Of a stretch of DNA of 64,000 nucleotides, positions 25,373 through 34,123 are shown piece by piece. Position 1 is the first letter of the stretch. Each line of letters opens with the position of its first letter. The stretch comes from an uncultured Eubacteriales bacterium (GTDB lineage: Bacteria; Bacillota; Clostridia; Oscillospirales; Butyricicoccaceae), in NCBI GenBank assembly GCA_934395135.1, contig CAKRRK010000006.1, positions 15,353 through 79,352 on the forward strand, given 5' to 3'. Under the pieces are notes generated by a model that searched no databases, was not told the origin of the DNA, and worked only from the letters and a program-made list of their open reading frames with translations. Both the position numbers and the translations under genes were made by a program.

Positions 25373-25479
25373 CAACGGTGTTAAATAAGTCAACAAAAAT
25401 CTATAAATAGACTTTTTTCTATTTTCTGTTCTCATGGTATGCTGTGCGGGCAGAAAGATGACTGGAAAGGGGTAGTTTT

Positions 25480-27822
25480 ATGAAACGCAGAGAAAAGGTC
25501 GGCCGGCGGATCCTGGCGGGGGTGTTGGGGGCGGTTCTTGTGGTGACAGCGGCGCCGTGCAGCCGTGCGGCAGAGGCCGACAACGGCATACGGCCGGCTT
25601 ATGACGAGGCGTATTATGCCACGCTGGATTATTACGGCAATCTGACGGATTCCAGCATTGTAAAAAGCTATACGCTCAACGGAGCCGGAACGCTGACGGA
25701 TTTTGGCGCATACGATGCGGTGAATAACCTGACGGATTCCACCGAGGCGGTGATAAAAGACGGAAAAGTGGAATTTGACTTTGGAGAAACCGCGCCGGAG
25801 CGGTTTTATTTTGAAGGAAAGACTCAGCAGCCGTTTGCGCAGCTGCCATGGACGCTGTCTATGTCCTATACTCTAAATGGCGTGCCGGCCCGGGCAGAGG
25901 ATCTTGCAGGGAAAACCGGCGTTGTGGAAATCACCGTGAATGCGGCGCCAAACCCGGCGGCAAGCGAATATACCAGAAACAATTATGTCCTGGAAGCGGC
26001 GGCTGTGTTTAACGCAGACGATATCCTTTCGCTGGAGGCAGAAGGCGCCCAGACGCAGCTCATCGGCAATCTGCGGATGGTGCTGTTTCTGGCGATGCCG
26101 GGCGAAGAGCAGCAGTTTGTGATGCGGGTAGGCGCCGAAGAATTCACCTTTTCCGGCATGACGTTTCTGATGGTGCCGGCAACGCTGGCGCAGCTGTCGG
26201 ACATTGCGGCGCTGCGGGACGCAAAAGAGGAAATGGAGGATTCCTATCAGGCGTTAAACGACAGCATGGATACGATGCTGAACGCTTTGGATGGCATCAG
26301 CAGCGGTCTGACCGGCGCGGCCGCCGGCCTGGATCAGCTGGATGACGCCAGGGCGCAGATTTCTGCAGGAAAGGGAGATGTATACCATTATGGAGACGCC
26401 GCCCTTCGGGATCTGGACGCCGTCCAGGAAGCCGTTGCGCCGGTAAGCGGTCATCTGGATACGGCCAAAAGCGCCTTAACAGACATCTCCGGCGCGGTGA
26501 CAGAGCTGACGAATACGGCAGTTTCTCTCAAACCCCGGCTGCAGGATACCAGAAGTGTGCTGACACTGCTGCAGAAAGACTTGGAAAATGCGAAAACGCT
26601 GTTGAGTGATCTGGAGGAGTATGAAGACGATGCCAGAAGAAATGCCCAGGATATGCAAAAGCATCTGGCGGAACTAAGTGACGATGCCGACGCTTTGCGC
26701 GGCAGCATGGCAGACCTTCGAACCGGATTGGGCAAACTGAACGGGCTGTCTGCCGTTGGCGAAGTGACGTATAACGGCATGACCATTCCGGAACTGAAGG
26801 AAACGGTGAAAACCCTCCAGGCGGCGCACAAGGCTTATGAAGAATCACCCTATGCCGGCTCCATTGATTTTGAGACCTATCTTGCAAACAGCGGGGATCC
26901 AAACATTGCGGCAAATGCCGCGGCGCTGAACGAGCTGTACGAGGCGTCTCTTACATCGGATTACGCGGAAATCGTTGCCCAGGCGGAAACTGCCAATGAA
27001 CTCATTGGCGCGGTAAACAAGAAAATAGAGGAAATCAACCGCCTGCTCAAAAATCTGGCCGTGCCCACTGCGAATATGCTCAGCGATTTGGAAGACCTCT
27101 GCGATTGCCTGGGGGACAAAGGACTGGGTGGAGATCTGCAGTATGCCGCCGGGCAGATGGAAGATATTTTGAAAGACCTGCAGGCGCATTCGGGGGAAGG
27201 AGCCAGCGGGATACAGCATATGCAGGAGCTGACCGACGCACTGGAAAAGGCGCTTGCCGCGGCGTCTGACACCCTGGACCGGACGAAGACGCTGACAGAC
27301 ACAGCCAACGCCTATGTGCCGGCGGCACAGGACGCTTTCACCGACGCCAAAAAACTGGCTGTTTCCGCCGAAAGCGGTATCGCCAACACAAACACCTTTC
27401 TCCGCACGCTGAAGACTCTGATGCAGCGAAGCGGCGCGACACTGGATGCCGGTGCGCAGCAGACGCTGGGGAATTTTGCGGCGGTACTCCGAAAAGCAGC
27501 AGACAGCCTGGACAGCACGGGAAATGTCCGGGATGCGAAAAACAACATTACCGGCATAATCGATGAAAAATGGGAAGCGTTTACCGGAGAAAACAATAAC
27601 CTGCTCCGGATGGATCCTGATGCATCGCCGGTTTCTCTCACATCGCCGGAAAATGCGTCGCCGATCAGCGTACAAGTGCTGCTCCGCAGTCAGGAAATCA
27701 AGGTGGAAGCGCCGGAAGCGCCGGAGGAGGTCCAGGCGCCGGAGGAAGCCGATACCTTTTTCCGCCGGGTTGCCAGGATGTTTCAGGACTTTTGGGCCGC
27801 GGTTACCGGCATATTCCAATAA
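25480..27822 (+). CDS. Secreted heptad-repeat (YhgE/Pip-like) protein of the MMPL cassette
   Basis: 780 residues: an N-terminal signal peptide (about 1-30, basic then hydrophobic, ending near SRAAEA), a folded region to about 240, then a very long coiled-coil/heptad region (about 250-690) rich in Leu/Ala/Asp with repeated DxLDxA spacing. The end is proline/glutamate-rich with a short amphipathic tail. No clear C-terminal membrane span. Proteins like this are linked with MMPL transporters and may span the wall or bridge to substrates. AAAGGGG precedes the ATG. The divergent TetR gene probably controls it. Confidence 0.8.
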   Translation: MKRREKVGRRILAGVLGAVLVVTAAPCSRAAEADNGIRPAYDEAYYATLDYYGNLTDSSIVKSYTLNGAGTLTDFGAYDAVNNLTDSTEAVIKDGKVEFDFGETAPERFYFEGKTQQPFAQLPWTLSMSYTLNGVPARAEDLAGKTGVVEITVNAAPNPAASEYTRNNYVLEAAAVFNADDILSLEAEGAQTQLIGNLRMVLFLAMPGEEQQFVMRVGAEEFTFSGMTFLMVPATLAQLSDIAALRDAKEEMEDSYQALNDSMDTMLNALDGISSGLTGAAAGLDQLDDARAQISAGKGDVYHYGDAALRDLDAVQEAVAPVSGHLDTAKSALTDISGAVTELTNTAVSLKPRLQDTRSVLTLLQKDLENAKTLLSDLEEYEDDARRNAQDMQKHLAELSDDADALRGSMADLRTGLGKLNGLSAVGEVTYNGMTIPELKETVKTLQAAHKAYEESPYAGSIDFETYLANSGDPNIAANAAALNELYEASLTSDYAEIVAQAETANELIGAVNKKIEEINRLLKNLAVPTANMLSDLEDLCDCLGDKGLGGDLQYAAGQMEDILKDLQAHSGEGASGIQHMQELTDALEKALAAASDTLDRTKTLTDTANAYVPAAQDAFTDAKKLAVSAESGIANTNTFLRTLKTLMQRSGATLDAGAQQTLGNFAAVLRKAADSLDSTGNVRDAKNNITGIIDEKWEAFTGENNNLLRMDPDASPVSLTSPENASPISVQVLLRSQEIKVEAPEAPEEVQAPEEADTFFRRVARMFQDFWAAVTGIFQ

Positions 27823-27831
27823 AAAAGAACC

Positions 27832-27874
27832 CATGAAAAAAACAGGCTGTTTCCGCAGCCTGTTTTTTTTCATG
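27832..27874. terminator. Terminator after the heptad-repeat gene
   Basis: Stem with arms CATGAAAAAAACAGGCTG and complement around the loop TTTCCG, with a T8 run inside the right arm. Confidence 0.85.
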
Positions 27875-28052
27875 TTCCGGCAGATGTCCCGCCAGCCGAT
27901 GGGCGGCATAAAGCGTGTATAAGGCATGGTCGGTTCGTTCCGGCTTTGCTCCCGATGTCCTGCGGCGCGTCTCTCCGTTGGGATTCTGCGTGGCCGACTA
28001 TTTCAGAGAACAAAACTCTGCAGGAAAGGAACTGGCCGCGCATGCAGAACGG

Positions 28053-29456
28053 TCAAAGGCGCTTGAGCAGTGCGAGAAGAAAATCCCAGGTGCGCTGGAT
28101 GGAAGCGACATCGGCCCGTTCCCGGACGGAATGGACGTCCAGAATGGTGGGACCAAACGACAGAATATCCGCGTCCGGCAGCTTTTGAGAAAAGATACCG
28201 CATTCCAGTCCGGCATGAATGGTTTGCAGAACCGGCGGCACGCCGAACATCGACTGGTACAGCGCCGCCGCAGTTTCCCGCAGAGGGGAATGGGGAGCAG
28301 GCTGCCAGGCAGGGTAATCGCCGTGGAACACCGCCTTGATGCCGAACGCATCGGCGAGCAGGCTCATTTTGTCCGCCAAAGCATATTTTTCCGTGGAAAA
28401 AGCGCTGCGCACCGAAGTGAGGATGCGGAAATGACCCGCCTCCTCTGTGACAGCGGCGACATTGGCAGAAGTCAGCACCTGCCCGGTGCAGTCTCGCTGC
28501 AGAACGCCGTTGGGACAGTTCAGCAGCAGCGTGACAAGGCTTTTGACCGTGTAGGGGATGTAATGGGAAAAAGAGGGACACGGCGCGCCCTGCTCTGCGG
28601 AGATGGTCAGGCGATCCGGCAGAGTCCGGTTGAATTTTTCCTCGGCGTCCGCCAGAAAGCGGCGCAAATCCTCCGCGGCCTCCGGCTGGACATAGGCGGA
28701 GATGACGGCGGAAGCGGGGATCACGTTTGCCCGTCCTTCCGCCTGGACGCCGCGGATTTTCACACCGGCGTTCAGAAGCTTGAGAAGCAGCCGGGCAGCA
28801 AGCACTACCGCGTTGCCGCCTTCCCGGCCGATGTCCATGCCGGAATGTCCGCCCTGCAGGCCGGACAGGGTAATGGTTACGGGAATATGGGGTGTTTCGG
28901 TGGTTTCTGTGCGCTGCGGCAGAAGCATCAGACAGTCCATGCCGCCGGCGCAGCCGGTGACAAACACACCCTCCTCCTCCGAATCCAGATTGATAATGGT
29001 GCGGCTTTTCAGAGAAGAGGGGTGAATTGCCGCCGCTCCCTGCAGGCCGGATTCCTCCTGGGCGGTCAGGAGAATCTCGAGGTTCGGCAGTTCGGGATCG
29101 TCAAGGTCCAGCAGCCGCAGGGCATAGGCCGCGGCAATGCCGTTATCCGCCCCCAGAGAGGAACCCTTTGCGGACAGGAAGCCGTCTTGTTCCATCGGGA
29201 CAATGCCGTTTTCATAGCGGGCGCTTCCCTCTGTGACATACACCATGTCCAGATGACCCTGCACCATGATTGTGCGGTCTGCTTTGGCAGGAGAGACCGC
29301 CGGCTTGACAATCCGCACGTTGTGCATCGGGTCCGAAAAGGCGGCGCAGCCCCGGGATTTGGCGTATGACAGAATATAGTCCGCGGCTGCGGCTTCGTCA
29401 CCGGACCGGCGGGGGATTTTGGAGAGCGCCGCGAAGTGGCGCAAAATGGTTTCCAT
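28053..29456 (-). CDS. pepD: Aminoacyl-histidine dipeptidase (PepD, M20 family)
   Basis: 467-residue cytosolic zinc dipeptidase that releases the N-terminal residue from Xaa-His and related dipeptides. Metal-site motifs are present: MVQGHLDMV (about 63-71), SLGADNGIAAAY (about 99-110), TAQEESGLQGA (about 129) and the C-terminal HAGLECGIF. ATG 29456 has AGGAGG upstream. It is co-oriented behind nadE with a 63-base gap. The M20C assignment is firm; exact peptide preference is not. Confidence 0.92.
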   Translation of the reverse strand: METILRHFAALSKIPRRSGDEAAAADYILSYAKSRGCAAFSDPMHNVRIVKPAVSPAKADRTIMVQGHLDMVYVTEGSARYENGIVPMEQDGFLSAKGSSLGADNGIAAAYALRLLDLDDPELPNLEILLTAQEESGLQGAAAIHPSSLKSRTIINLDSEEEGVFVTGCAGGMDCLMLLPQRTETTETPHIPVTITLSGLQGGHSGMDIGREGGNAVVLAARLLLKLLNAGVKIRGVQAEGRANVIPASAVISAYVQPEAAEDLRRFLADAEEKFNRTLPDRLTISAEQGAPCPSFSHYIPYTVKSLVTLLLNCPNGVLQRDCTGQVLTSANVAAVTEEAGHFRILTSVRSAFSTEKYALADKMSLLADAFGIKAVFHGDYPAWQPAPHSPLRETAAALYQSMFGVPPVLQTIHAGLECGIFSQKLPDADILSFGPTILDVHSVRERADVASIQRTWDFLLALLKRL

Positions 29457-29519
29457 AACAATACCTCCTGAAAGGATAAACCGTCAGAAAAACGGTTCTT
29501 TTTGGAACGACGGGGGAAA

Positions 29520-31418
29520 TTACAGGGCTTCCGCTTCTGCCAGCCAAAGGGCGCCGCAGGCGTCCGAAGGCATACGGAAATCGCCCCGGGGAGACAGCGT
29601 AACCGAACCGACCTTTGGGCCATCCGGCAGGCAGGAACGCTTGAACTGCTGCTGAAAGAAGCGGCGCACAAAGGTCACCAGCCATTTTTTGATGGTTTGA
29701 TTGTCGTATACGCCGGCAAACGCGGCAGACGCGATGCGAAAGATCTTTTTGGGAGAATACCCAAAGCGTACAAAATAATACAAAAAGAAGTCATGAAGCT
29801 CGTAAGGCCCCACCAGTTCTTCGGTTTTCTGGGCAATTTCTCCGTCTTTGGGCGGCAGAAGCTCCGGGCTTACCGGCGTGTCCAGCACGTCAGTGAGGAC
29901 AGAAAGCAGGGCGGGCCGGCTTTGGGCCTCATAGGCCACAAGATACCGCACCAGGGTTTTGGGAACCGAAGCGTTGACGCCATACATGGACATATGGTCG
30001 CCGTTGTAGGTGGCCCAGCCCAGCGCAAGCTCCGACAGGTCGCCGGTACCGATGACAAGGCCGCCGGTTTGGTTGGCGATATCCATCAGAACCTGGGTAC
30101 GCTCCCGCGCCTGGCTGTTTTCAAAGGTAACGTCGAAGCAGTCCTCCTTCTGACCGATGTCCCGGAAGTGCGTCAGCACCGCGTCGCGGATGTTGATTTC
30201 CAAGAGTTTTGTGCCATAGGCCTCCGCCAGAGTTACTGCGTTGTTTTTGGTACGGGCGGTGGTGCCGAAGCAAGGCATCGTCACGGCCACAATGTCTTTC
30301 CGGTCCCGTCCAAGGATGTCAAAGGCATGGGCGGTGACAAGAAGGGCAAGGGTGGAATCCAGGCCGCCGGACAATCCAACCACCGCGGTCTTGGCGTTGG
30401 TGTGCCGCAGCCGGGTGGCAAGGCCGTTGGCCTGCAGGGCAAGAATGGCCTCGCAGCGCGCCGCCAGGTCGGTTTTGTTCCGGGGAACAAAGGGCGTTTG
30501 GGGGAAGCGGCGGGAAAGGCGGGTTTCCTCCAGAGGCATATCAAAGAAAATCTTCCGGTATCCGGTCGGGTTCGGCACAAAGGTGCTGGTGCGGCGGCGC
30601 TCATGATCCAGCCGCAGCACGTCAATGTCGCCATAGGTGACACCGGACTGGAACAAACGGGACTGGGCAAGGATAGAGCCGTTTTCCGCGATGATGTCAT
30701 GCCCTGCAAACACCATATCCGTGGAGCTTTCCCCCCGGCCCGCGTCCGCATAGACATAAGCGGAAATGGTTTTCGCCGACTGGGACGTAATAAGATCCCG
30801 GCGGTAGTCTGCTTTGCCGATGATCTCATCGCTGGCGGACAGGTTGGCAATCACCGTGGCGCCGGCCAGGGCATGGGCGCAGGAGGGGGGCACCGTAACC
30901 CACACATCTTCGCAAAGTTCCACGCCCAGGGTAAACTCCGGCAGATCGCGGCAGGCAAACAGCAGATTTGTGCCGAAGGGCACGGTCTCCCCGCAGAATA
31001 AAATTTCTTCACAGGCGGGACCGGGAGAAAAATGCCGCGTCTCGTAAAATTCCGAGTAGCTGGGAATGTTTCGCTTGGGCACAAGTCCCAGCAGGCTGCC
31101 CCGGTACAGTACGGCGGCACAGTTATACAATCCGCCGTCGTAAGAGACAGGAAGCCCCACAAGCAGCAGCGCCGAAAGGTCCCTTGTACACTGCAAAATG
31201 GAAAGAAGCGCCTCCTGAGCTTTTTCCAGCAGACTGCGCTGCAAAAACAGATCGCCGCAGGTATAGGCGGTGATGCAAAGCTCCGGGAACACCATCAGCT
31301 TTGCGCCGTGGGCTGCGCCCTCCTTTGCATAGGCAATGATCTGGCTGCTGTTATAGGCACAGTCCGCCACCTTAAGATCGGTTGTGGCGGCGGCGACCTT
31401 GATAAATCCGTCGTTCAT
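29520..31418 (-). CDS. nadE: Glutamine-dependent NAD+ synthetase
   Basis: Final step of NAD synthesis: amidates nicotinate adenine dinucleotide using ATP and ammonia from glutamine. The 632-residue product has an N-terminal nitrilase-type glutaminase domain (FPELCITAY with the catalytic Glu, GVELCEDVW with the catalytic Cys at about residue 167) and a C-terminal synthetase domain with the PP-loop GLSGGLDSTLALL (about 350). ATG 31418 follows AGGAGG. The two-domain form agrees with an organism lacking a separate ammonia-only enzyme. Confidence 0.95.
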   Translation of the reverse strand: MNDGFIKVAAATTDLKVADCAYNSSQIIAYAKEGAAHGAKLMVFPELCITAYTCGDLFLQRSLLEKAQEALLSILQCTRDLSALLLVGLPVSYDGGLYNCAAVLYRGSLLGLVPKRNIPSYSEFYETRHFSPGPACEEILFCGETVPFGTNLLFACRDLPEFTLGVELCEDVWVTVPPSCAHALAGATVIANLSASDEIIGKADYRRDLITSQSAKTISAYVYADAGRGESSTDMVFAGHDIIAENGSILAQSRLFQSGVTYGDIDVLRLDHERRRTSTFVPNPTGYRKIFFDMPLEETRLSRRFPQTPFVPRNKTDLAARCEAILALQANGLATRLRHTNAKTAVVGLSGGLDSTLALLVTAHAFDILGRDRKDIVAVTMPCFGTTARTKNNAVTLAEAYGTKLLEINIRDAVLTHFRDIGQKEDCFDVTFENSQARERTQVLMDIANQTGGLVIGTGDLSELALGWATYNGDHMSMYGVNASVPKTLVRYLVAYEAQSRPALLSVLTDVLDTPVSPELLPPKDGEIAQKTEELVGPYELHDFFLYYFVRFGYSPKKIFRIASAAFAGVYDNQTIKKWLVTFVRRFFQQQFKRSCLPDGPKVGSVTLSPRGDFRMPSDACGALWLAEAEAL

Positions 31419-31755
31419 GGCAGTTGGCCTCCTGATATTGTGGTTTTATAATAAAACAAGTATAAAGCAAAACAAAAAAAATGTAAACGGCTGGTTTTGG
31501 AAGAAAAAGGAAGAAAAAGACGGGAAAGGCCGGACAATCGGCGGTTTTTCCATGCATACTGGCAGGTTTGCAGAAAAAAAGGGGAAGAATAGGCGACTTT
31601 GCGGCCGAAAACCGGGAGCGGGATGTTTCCGCGGAAAAAAGGACGCATAGACTGTGTATGACGGACTGTCTCAATCTCCTGGATGCCGGGACGGCCGGTC
31701 CCGATGTATGGCGGCGGCACAGCCAGCATAGGTATGATAGAAAAGGAGTGATGAT
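31419..31755. other. Intergenic region between nadE and the peptidoglycan-binding operon
   Basis: This 337-base divergent gap is AT-rich near nadE and mixed near the operon. It contains a short hairpin, GGGAC/GTCCC with a 5-base loop, at about 31688-31703, and TATGAT (31733-31738) shortly before the operon's ribosome site. There is no good -35, so a sporulation sigma promoter is possible but not demonstrable. No convincing ORF is seen. Confidence 0.4.
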
Positions 31756-32175
31756 ATGGCACAAGTTCCAGCACCGGAGGGCTATACAGAAACCGGATAC
31801 CTCCGCGTCGCGGCACAGACGGCACGGGGCGCCATTCCGATTGTCGGAGCGGCGGTTTCCGTGTCCGGAGAAGTGGAAAACGACATCGTGCTCTACGCAA
31901 ATACAGTGACAAACATCAGCGGGGAAACCGAGGATTTATCCCTGCCTGCGCCGGCCAGGGCGCTGTCCCAGACGCCGGGCAACCCCAGACCGTTTGCCGT
32001 CTATACGGTCACGGCCCGGGCCGAAGGGTATTATCCGATGATTTATGAAAGCGTCCCGGTGTTTTCGGGAATAAAATCCATTGTGAATGTGGCGTTTTTG
32101 CCGGTATTGGAGGGAGATACCGCGCCGGCACCAAGGGTGATATCCGGCGGCGAGACAATGGGAGGCGAACGATGA
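31756..32175 (+). CDS. Small beta-rich protein heading the peptidoglycan-binding operon
   Basis: 139 residues, no signal peptide. The pattern GYLRVAAQTARGAIPIVGAAVSVSG and VYTVTARAEGYYPMIYESV is that of a carboxypeptidase-regulatory-like (Ig-type) beta domain, in which a turn motif follows 'YTVTARAEGY'. The ATG 31756 has AAAAGGAG upstream. It overlaps the next gene by 4 bases. Similar proteins head the same operon in other Clostridia, as far as I recall. The function is unknown; a role at the spore or cell surface is inferred from its partners. Confidence 0.75.
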   Translation: MAQVPAPEGYTETGYLRVAAQTARGAIPIVGAAVSVSGEVENDIVLYANTVTNISGETEDLSLPAPARALSQTPGNPRPFAVYTVTARAEGYYPMIYESVPVFSGIKSIVNVAFLPVLEGDTAPAPRVISGGETMGGER

Positions 32176-33575
32176 CAGGAACACCGTTTATACCAACGAA
32201 TATCACGGTGCATCTGGGTGCGCCGTCCGCCGCCGCCCAGAATATCACCTTGTCGTTTCCGGACTATATTAAAAATGTCGCTTCCAGCGAGATTTATCCC
32301 ACCTGGCCGGAAAACGCCCTGATTGCCAATATCTATGCGCAGATATCCTTTGCGCTGAACCGTGTATATACGGAATGGTACCGGAGTCAGGGCTATGACT
32401 TTGACATCACCAATTCCACTGCATTTGACCAGGCTTTTGTGCCAAACCGGGATGTTTTTGAAAATATCAGCCGGATTGTGGACAATATTTTCAACAACTA
32501 TCTGGTACGGGGGCAGAACGTGGAGCCGTTTTTCGCTCAATACTGCAACGGCACCACGGTGACATGCCCCGGCCTTTCCCAATGGGGAACGGTCCCGCTG
32601 GCCGAGCAGGGGCTGACGCCGTATGAGATATTAACCACGTTTTATGGAAATGACATCAACATTGTATATGATGCACCGATCCAGGATATCCAGGATTCCT
32701 ATCCCGGCACGCCGCTGCGGCTGGGTTCTACCGGCAACGAAGTGCGGCAGCTGCAGATACGCCTGAACCGGATTGCGGGGAACTATCCCGCCATCAATAA
32801 GATTTATCCGGAAAGCGGGATTTTCGATCTGACCACAGAGGAGGCAGTACGGACTTTTCAGGGCATTTTTAATCTGGTGCAAGATGGGATTGTGGGAAAG
32901 GCCACATGGTATAAAGTCATTTTTGTCTATAATTCCGTCAAGCGTCTGGCGGAATTGGACAGCGAAGGGCTGACCCTGGGCGAGGTCTCCTTTGTCTATC
33001 CTCGGGCACTGCAGGAGGGGATGTCCGGCACGCCGGTGCGGGTCATTCAGTATTTCCTGGCGGTCATCGGCCGGTACTATGACGAATTGCCGCAGATTGA
33101 GATTGACGGTTATTTCGGTCCGGCAACCAGGGATGCGGTTGTCGCCTACCAAACCGCATTTTCCCTGACGCCGGATGGCATTGTGGGGCGAAACACCTGG
33201 GATTCTCTGGTTTCCACCTATCTCAGTCTGATCCAAAACCAACGGGATTTGATTGGCAGCGCCGCGGCCTATCTGTATCCGGGCCGGTTTCTTGTGGAGG
33301 GAATTTCCGGGGAGGATGTGGCGCTGCTGCAGGAATACCTGAACGGTATCGCCACGGTGTACCCTTCCATCCAGACACTCCCTGTCACCGGTTATTTTGG
33401 AGAACAGACCAGGGCCGCTGTTATTGCGGCGCAGATGGTGTTTGGCCTGGAGCCCAACGGCGCGGTGGGGCCTTTGACCTGGAACGCCATTGCGCAGGAA
33501 TACGCGGCGCTGCAGCTGCAGCACCGCAGGACAGAGGGGCAGTATCCCGGGTATGAAATAGGAGGAACGGCATGA
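32172..33575 (+). CDS. SpoIID-like plus triple peptidoglycan-binding-domain protein
   Basis: 467 residues. The N-terminal ~150 residues have a conserved SpoIID/LytB-like region (FPDYIKNVASSEIYPTW, ANIYAQISFALNRVYTEWY and CPGLSQWG). Three PG_binding_1 domains follow (about 175-250, 275-350 and 365-450), each with L-x-x-G-x-x-G-x-x-V and a DG-x-x-G-x-x-T-W ending. No signal peptide is visible, as in several spore-coat or cortex proteins. ATGA overlaps with both neighbours indicate tight coupling. It probably acts on or binds spore or vegetative peptidoglycan; catalytic activity is uncertain. Confidence 0.82.
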   Translation: MTGTPFIPTNITVHLGAPSAAAQNITLSFPDYIKNVASSEIYPTWPENALIANIYAQISFALNRVYTEWYRSQGYDFDITNSTAFDQAFVPNRDVFENISRIVDNIFNNYLVRGQNVEPFFAQYCNGTTVTCPGLSQWGTVPLAEQGLTPYEILTTFYGNDINIVYDAPIQDIQDSYPGTPLRLGSTGNEVRQLQIRLNRIAGNYPAINKIYPESGIFDLTTEEAVRTFQGIFNLVQDGIVGKATWYKVIFVYNSVKRLAELDSEGLTLGEVSFVYPRALQEGMSGTPVRVIQYFLAVIGRYYDELPQIEIDGYFGPATRDAVVAYQTAFSLTPDGIVGRNTWDSLVSTYLSLIQNQRDLIGSAAAYLYPGRFLVEGISGEDVALLQEYLNGIATVYPSIQTLPVTGYFGEQTRAAVIAAQMVFGLEPNGAVGPLTWNAIAQEYAALQLQHRRTEGQYPGYEIGGTA

Positions 33576-34117
33576 TATACACAGACCAGCAAAGAAGGGA
33601 ACATATCACAGAACTGCAGCGGATGCTTCGTGTCATTGACGTGGACCGGGGAGAAGTATCGCCGGTGATTGTGGACGGGGTATTCACGCCGGAGATGGCG
33701 GAGGCGATCCGGCAGTATCAGCGGCGGCAGGGACTGGATGTTACCGGTCTGGGGGATCAGGCGACCTGGGAAAGCATTGCCAGGGAAGCCAGGGATATCC
33801 GGGCGGGAAACACCGCGCCGGAGCAGGTGGATGCGTTTCCGTTCCGGGAGTTTACCATAGGGCGGGGCGCCACCGGCGGCATGGTGTATGTTCTGCAGGC
33901 AATGCTGAACGCCATTGCCCTGCATTTTGACAACCTGGTGCAGGAGCCGTGCAGCGGAACCTTTGACCAAACGACGGAACAAAATATCCGGACGCTGCAA
34001 GCCGCGGCAGGCCTGCCGGTCACCGGGGTGCTGAACCGGGAGACATGGGATGTTATCGGGCGGCTGTTCAACATCTATTCCAAACTGCCGCCAATGCGGG
34101 CAAACGAGGAGGAGTAA
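33572..34117 (+). CDS. Peptidoglycan-binding-domain protein
   Basis: 181 residues with two PG_binding_1-like repeats: residues 10-75 (ELQRMLRVI then VDGVFTPEMAEAIRQYQ) and about 100-170 (VYVLQAMLNAIA then GTFDQTTEQNIRTLQ). No signal peptide or catalytic domain. It overlaps the preceding gene by 4 bases and ends 6 bases before asnB, so all four form one operon. Confidence 0.82.
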   Translation: MIYTDQQRREHITELQRMLRVIDVDRGEVSPVIVDGVFTPEMAEAIRQYQRRQGLDVTGLGDQATWESIAREARDIRAGNTAPEQVDAFPFREFTIGRGATGGMVYVLQAMLNAIALHFDNLVQEPCSGTFDQTTEQNIRTLQAAAGLPVTGVLNRETWDVIGRLFNIYSKLPPMRANEEE

Positions 34118-34123
34118 CGGGTT

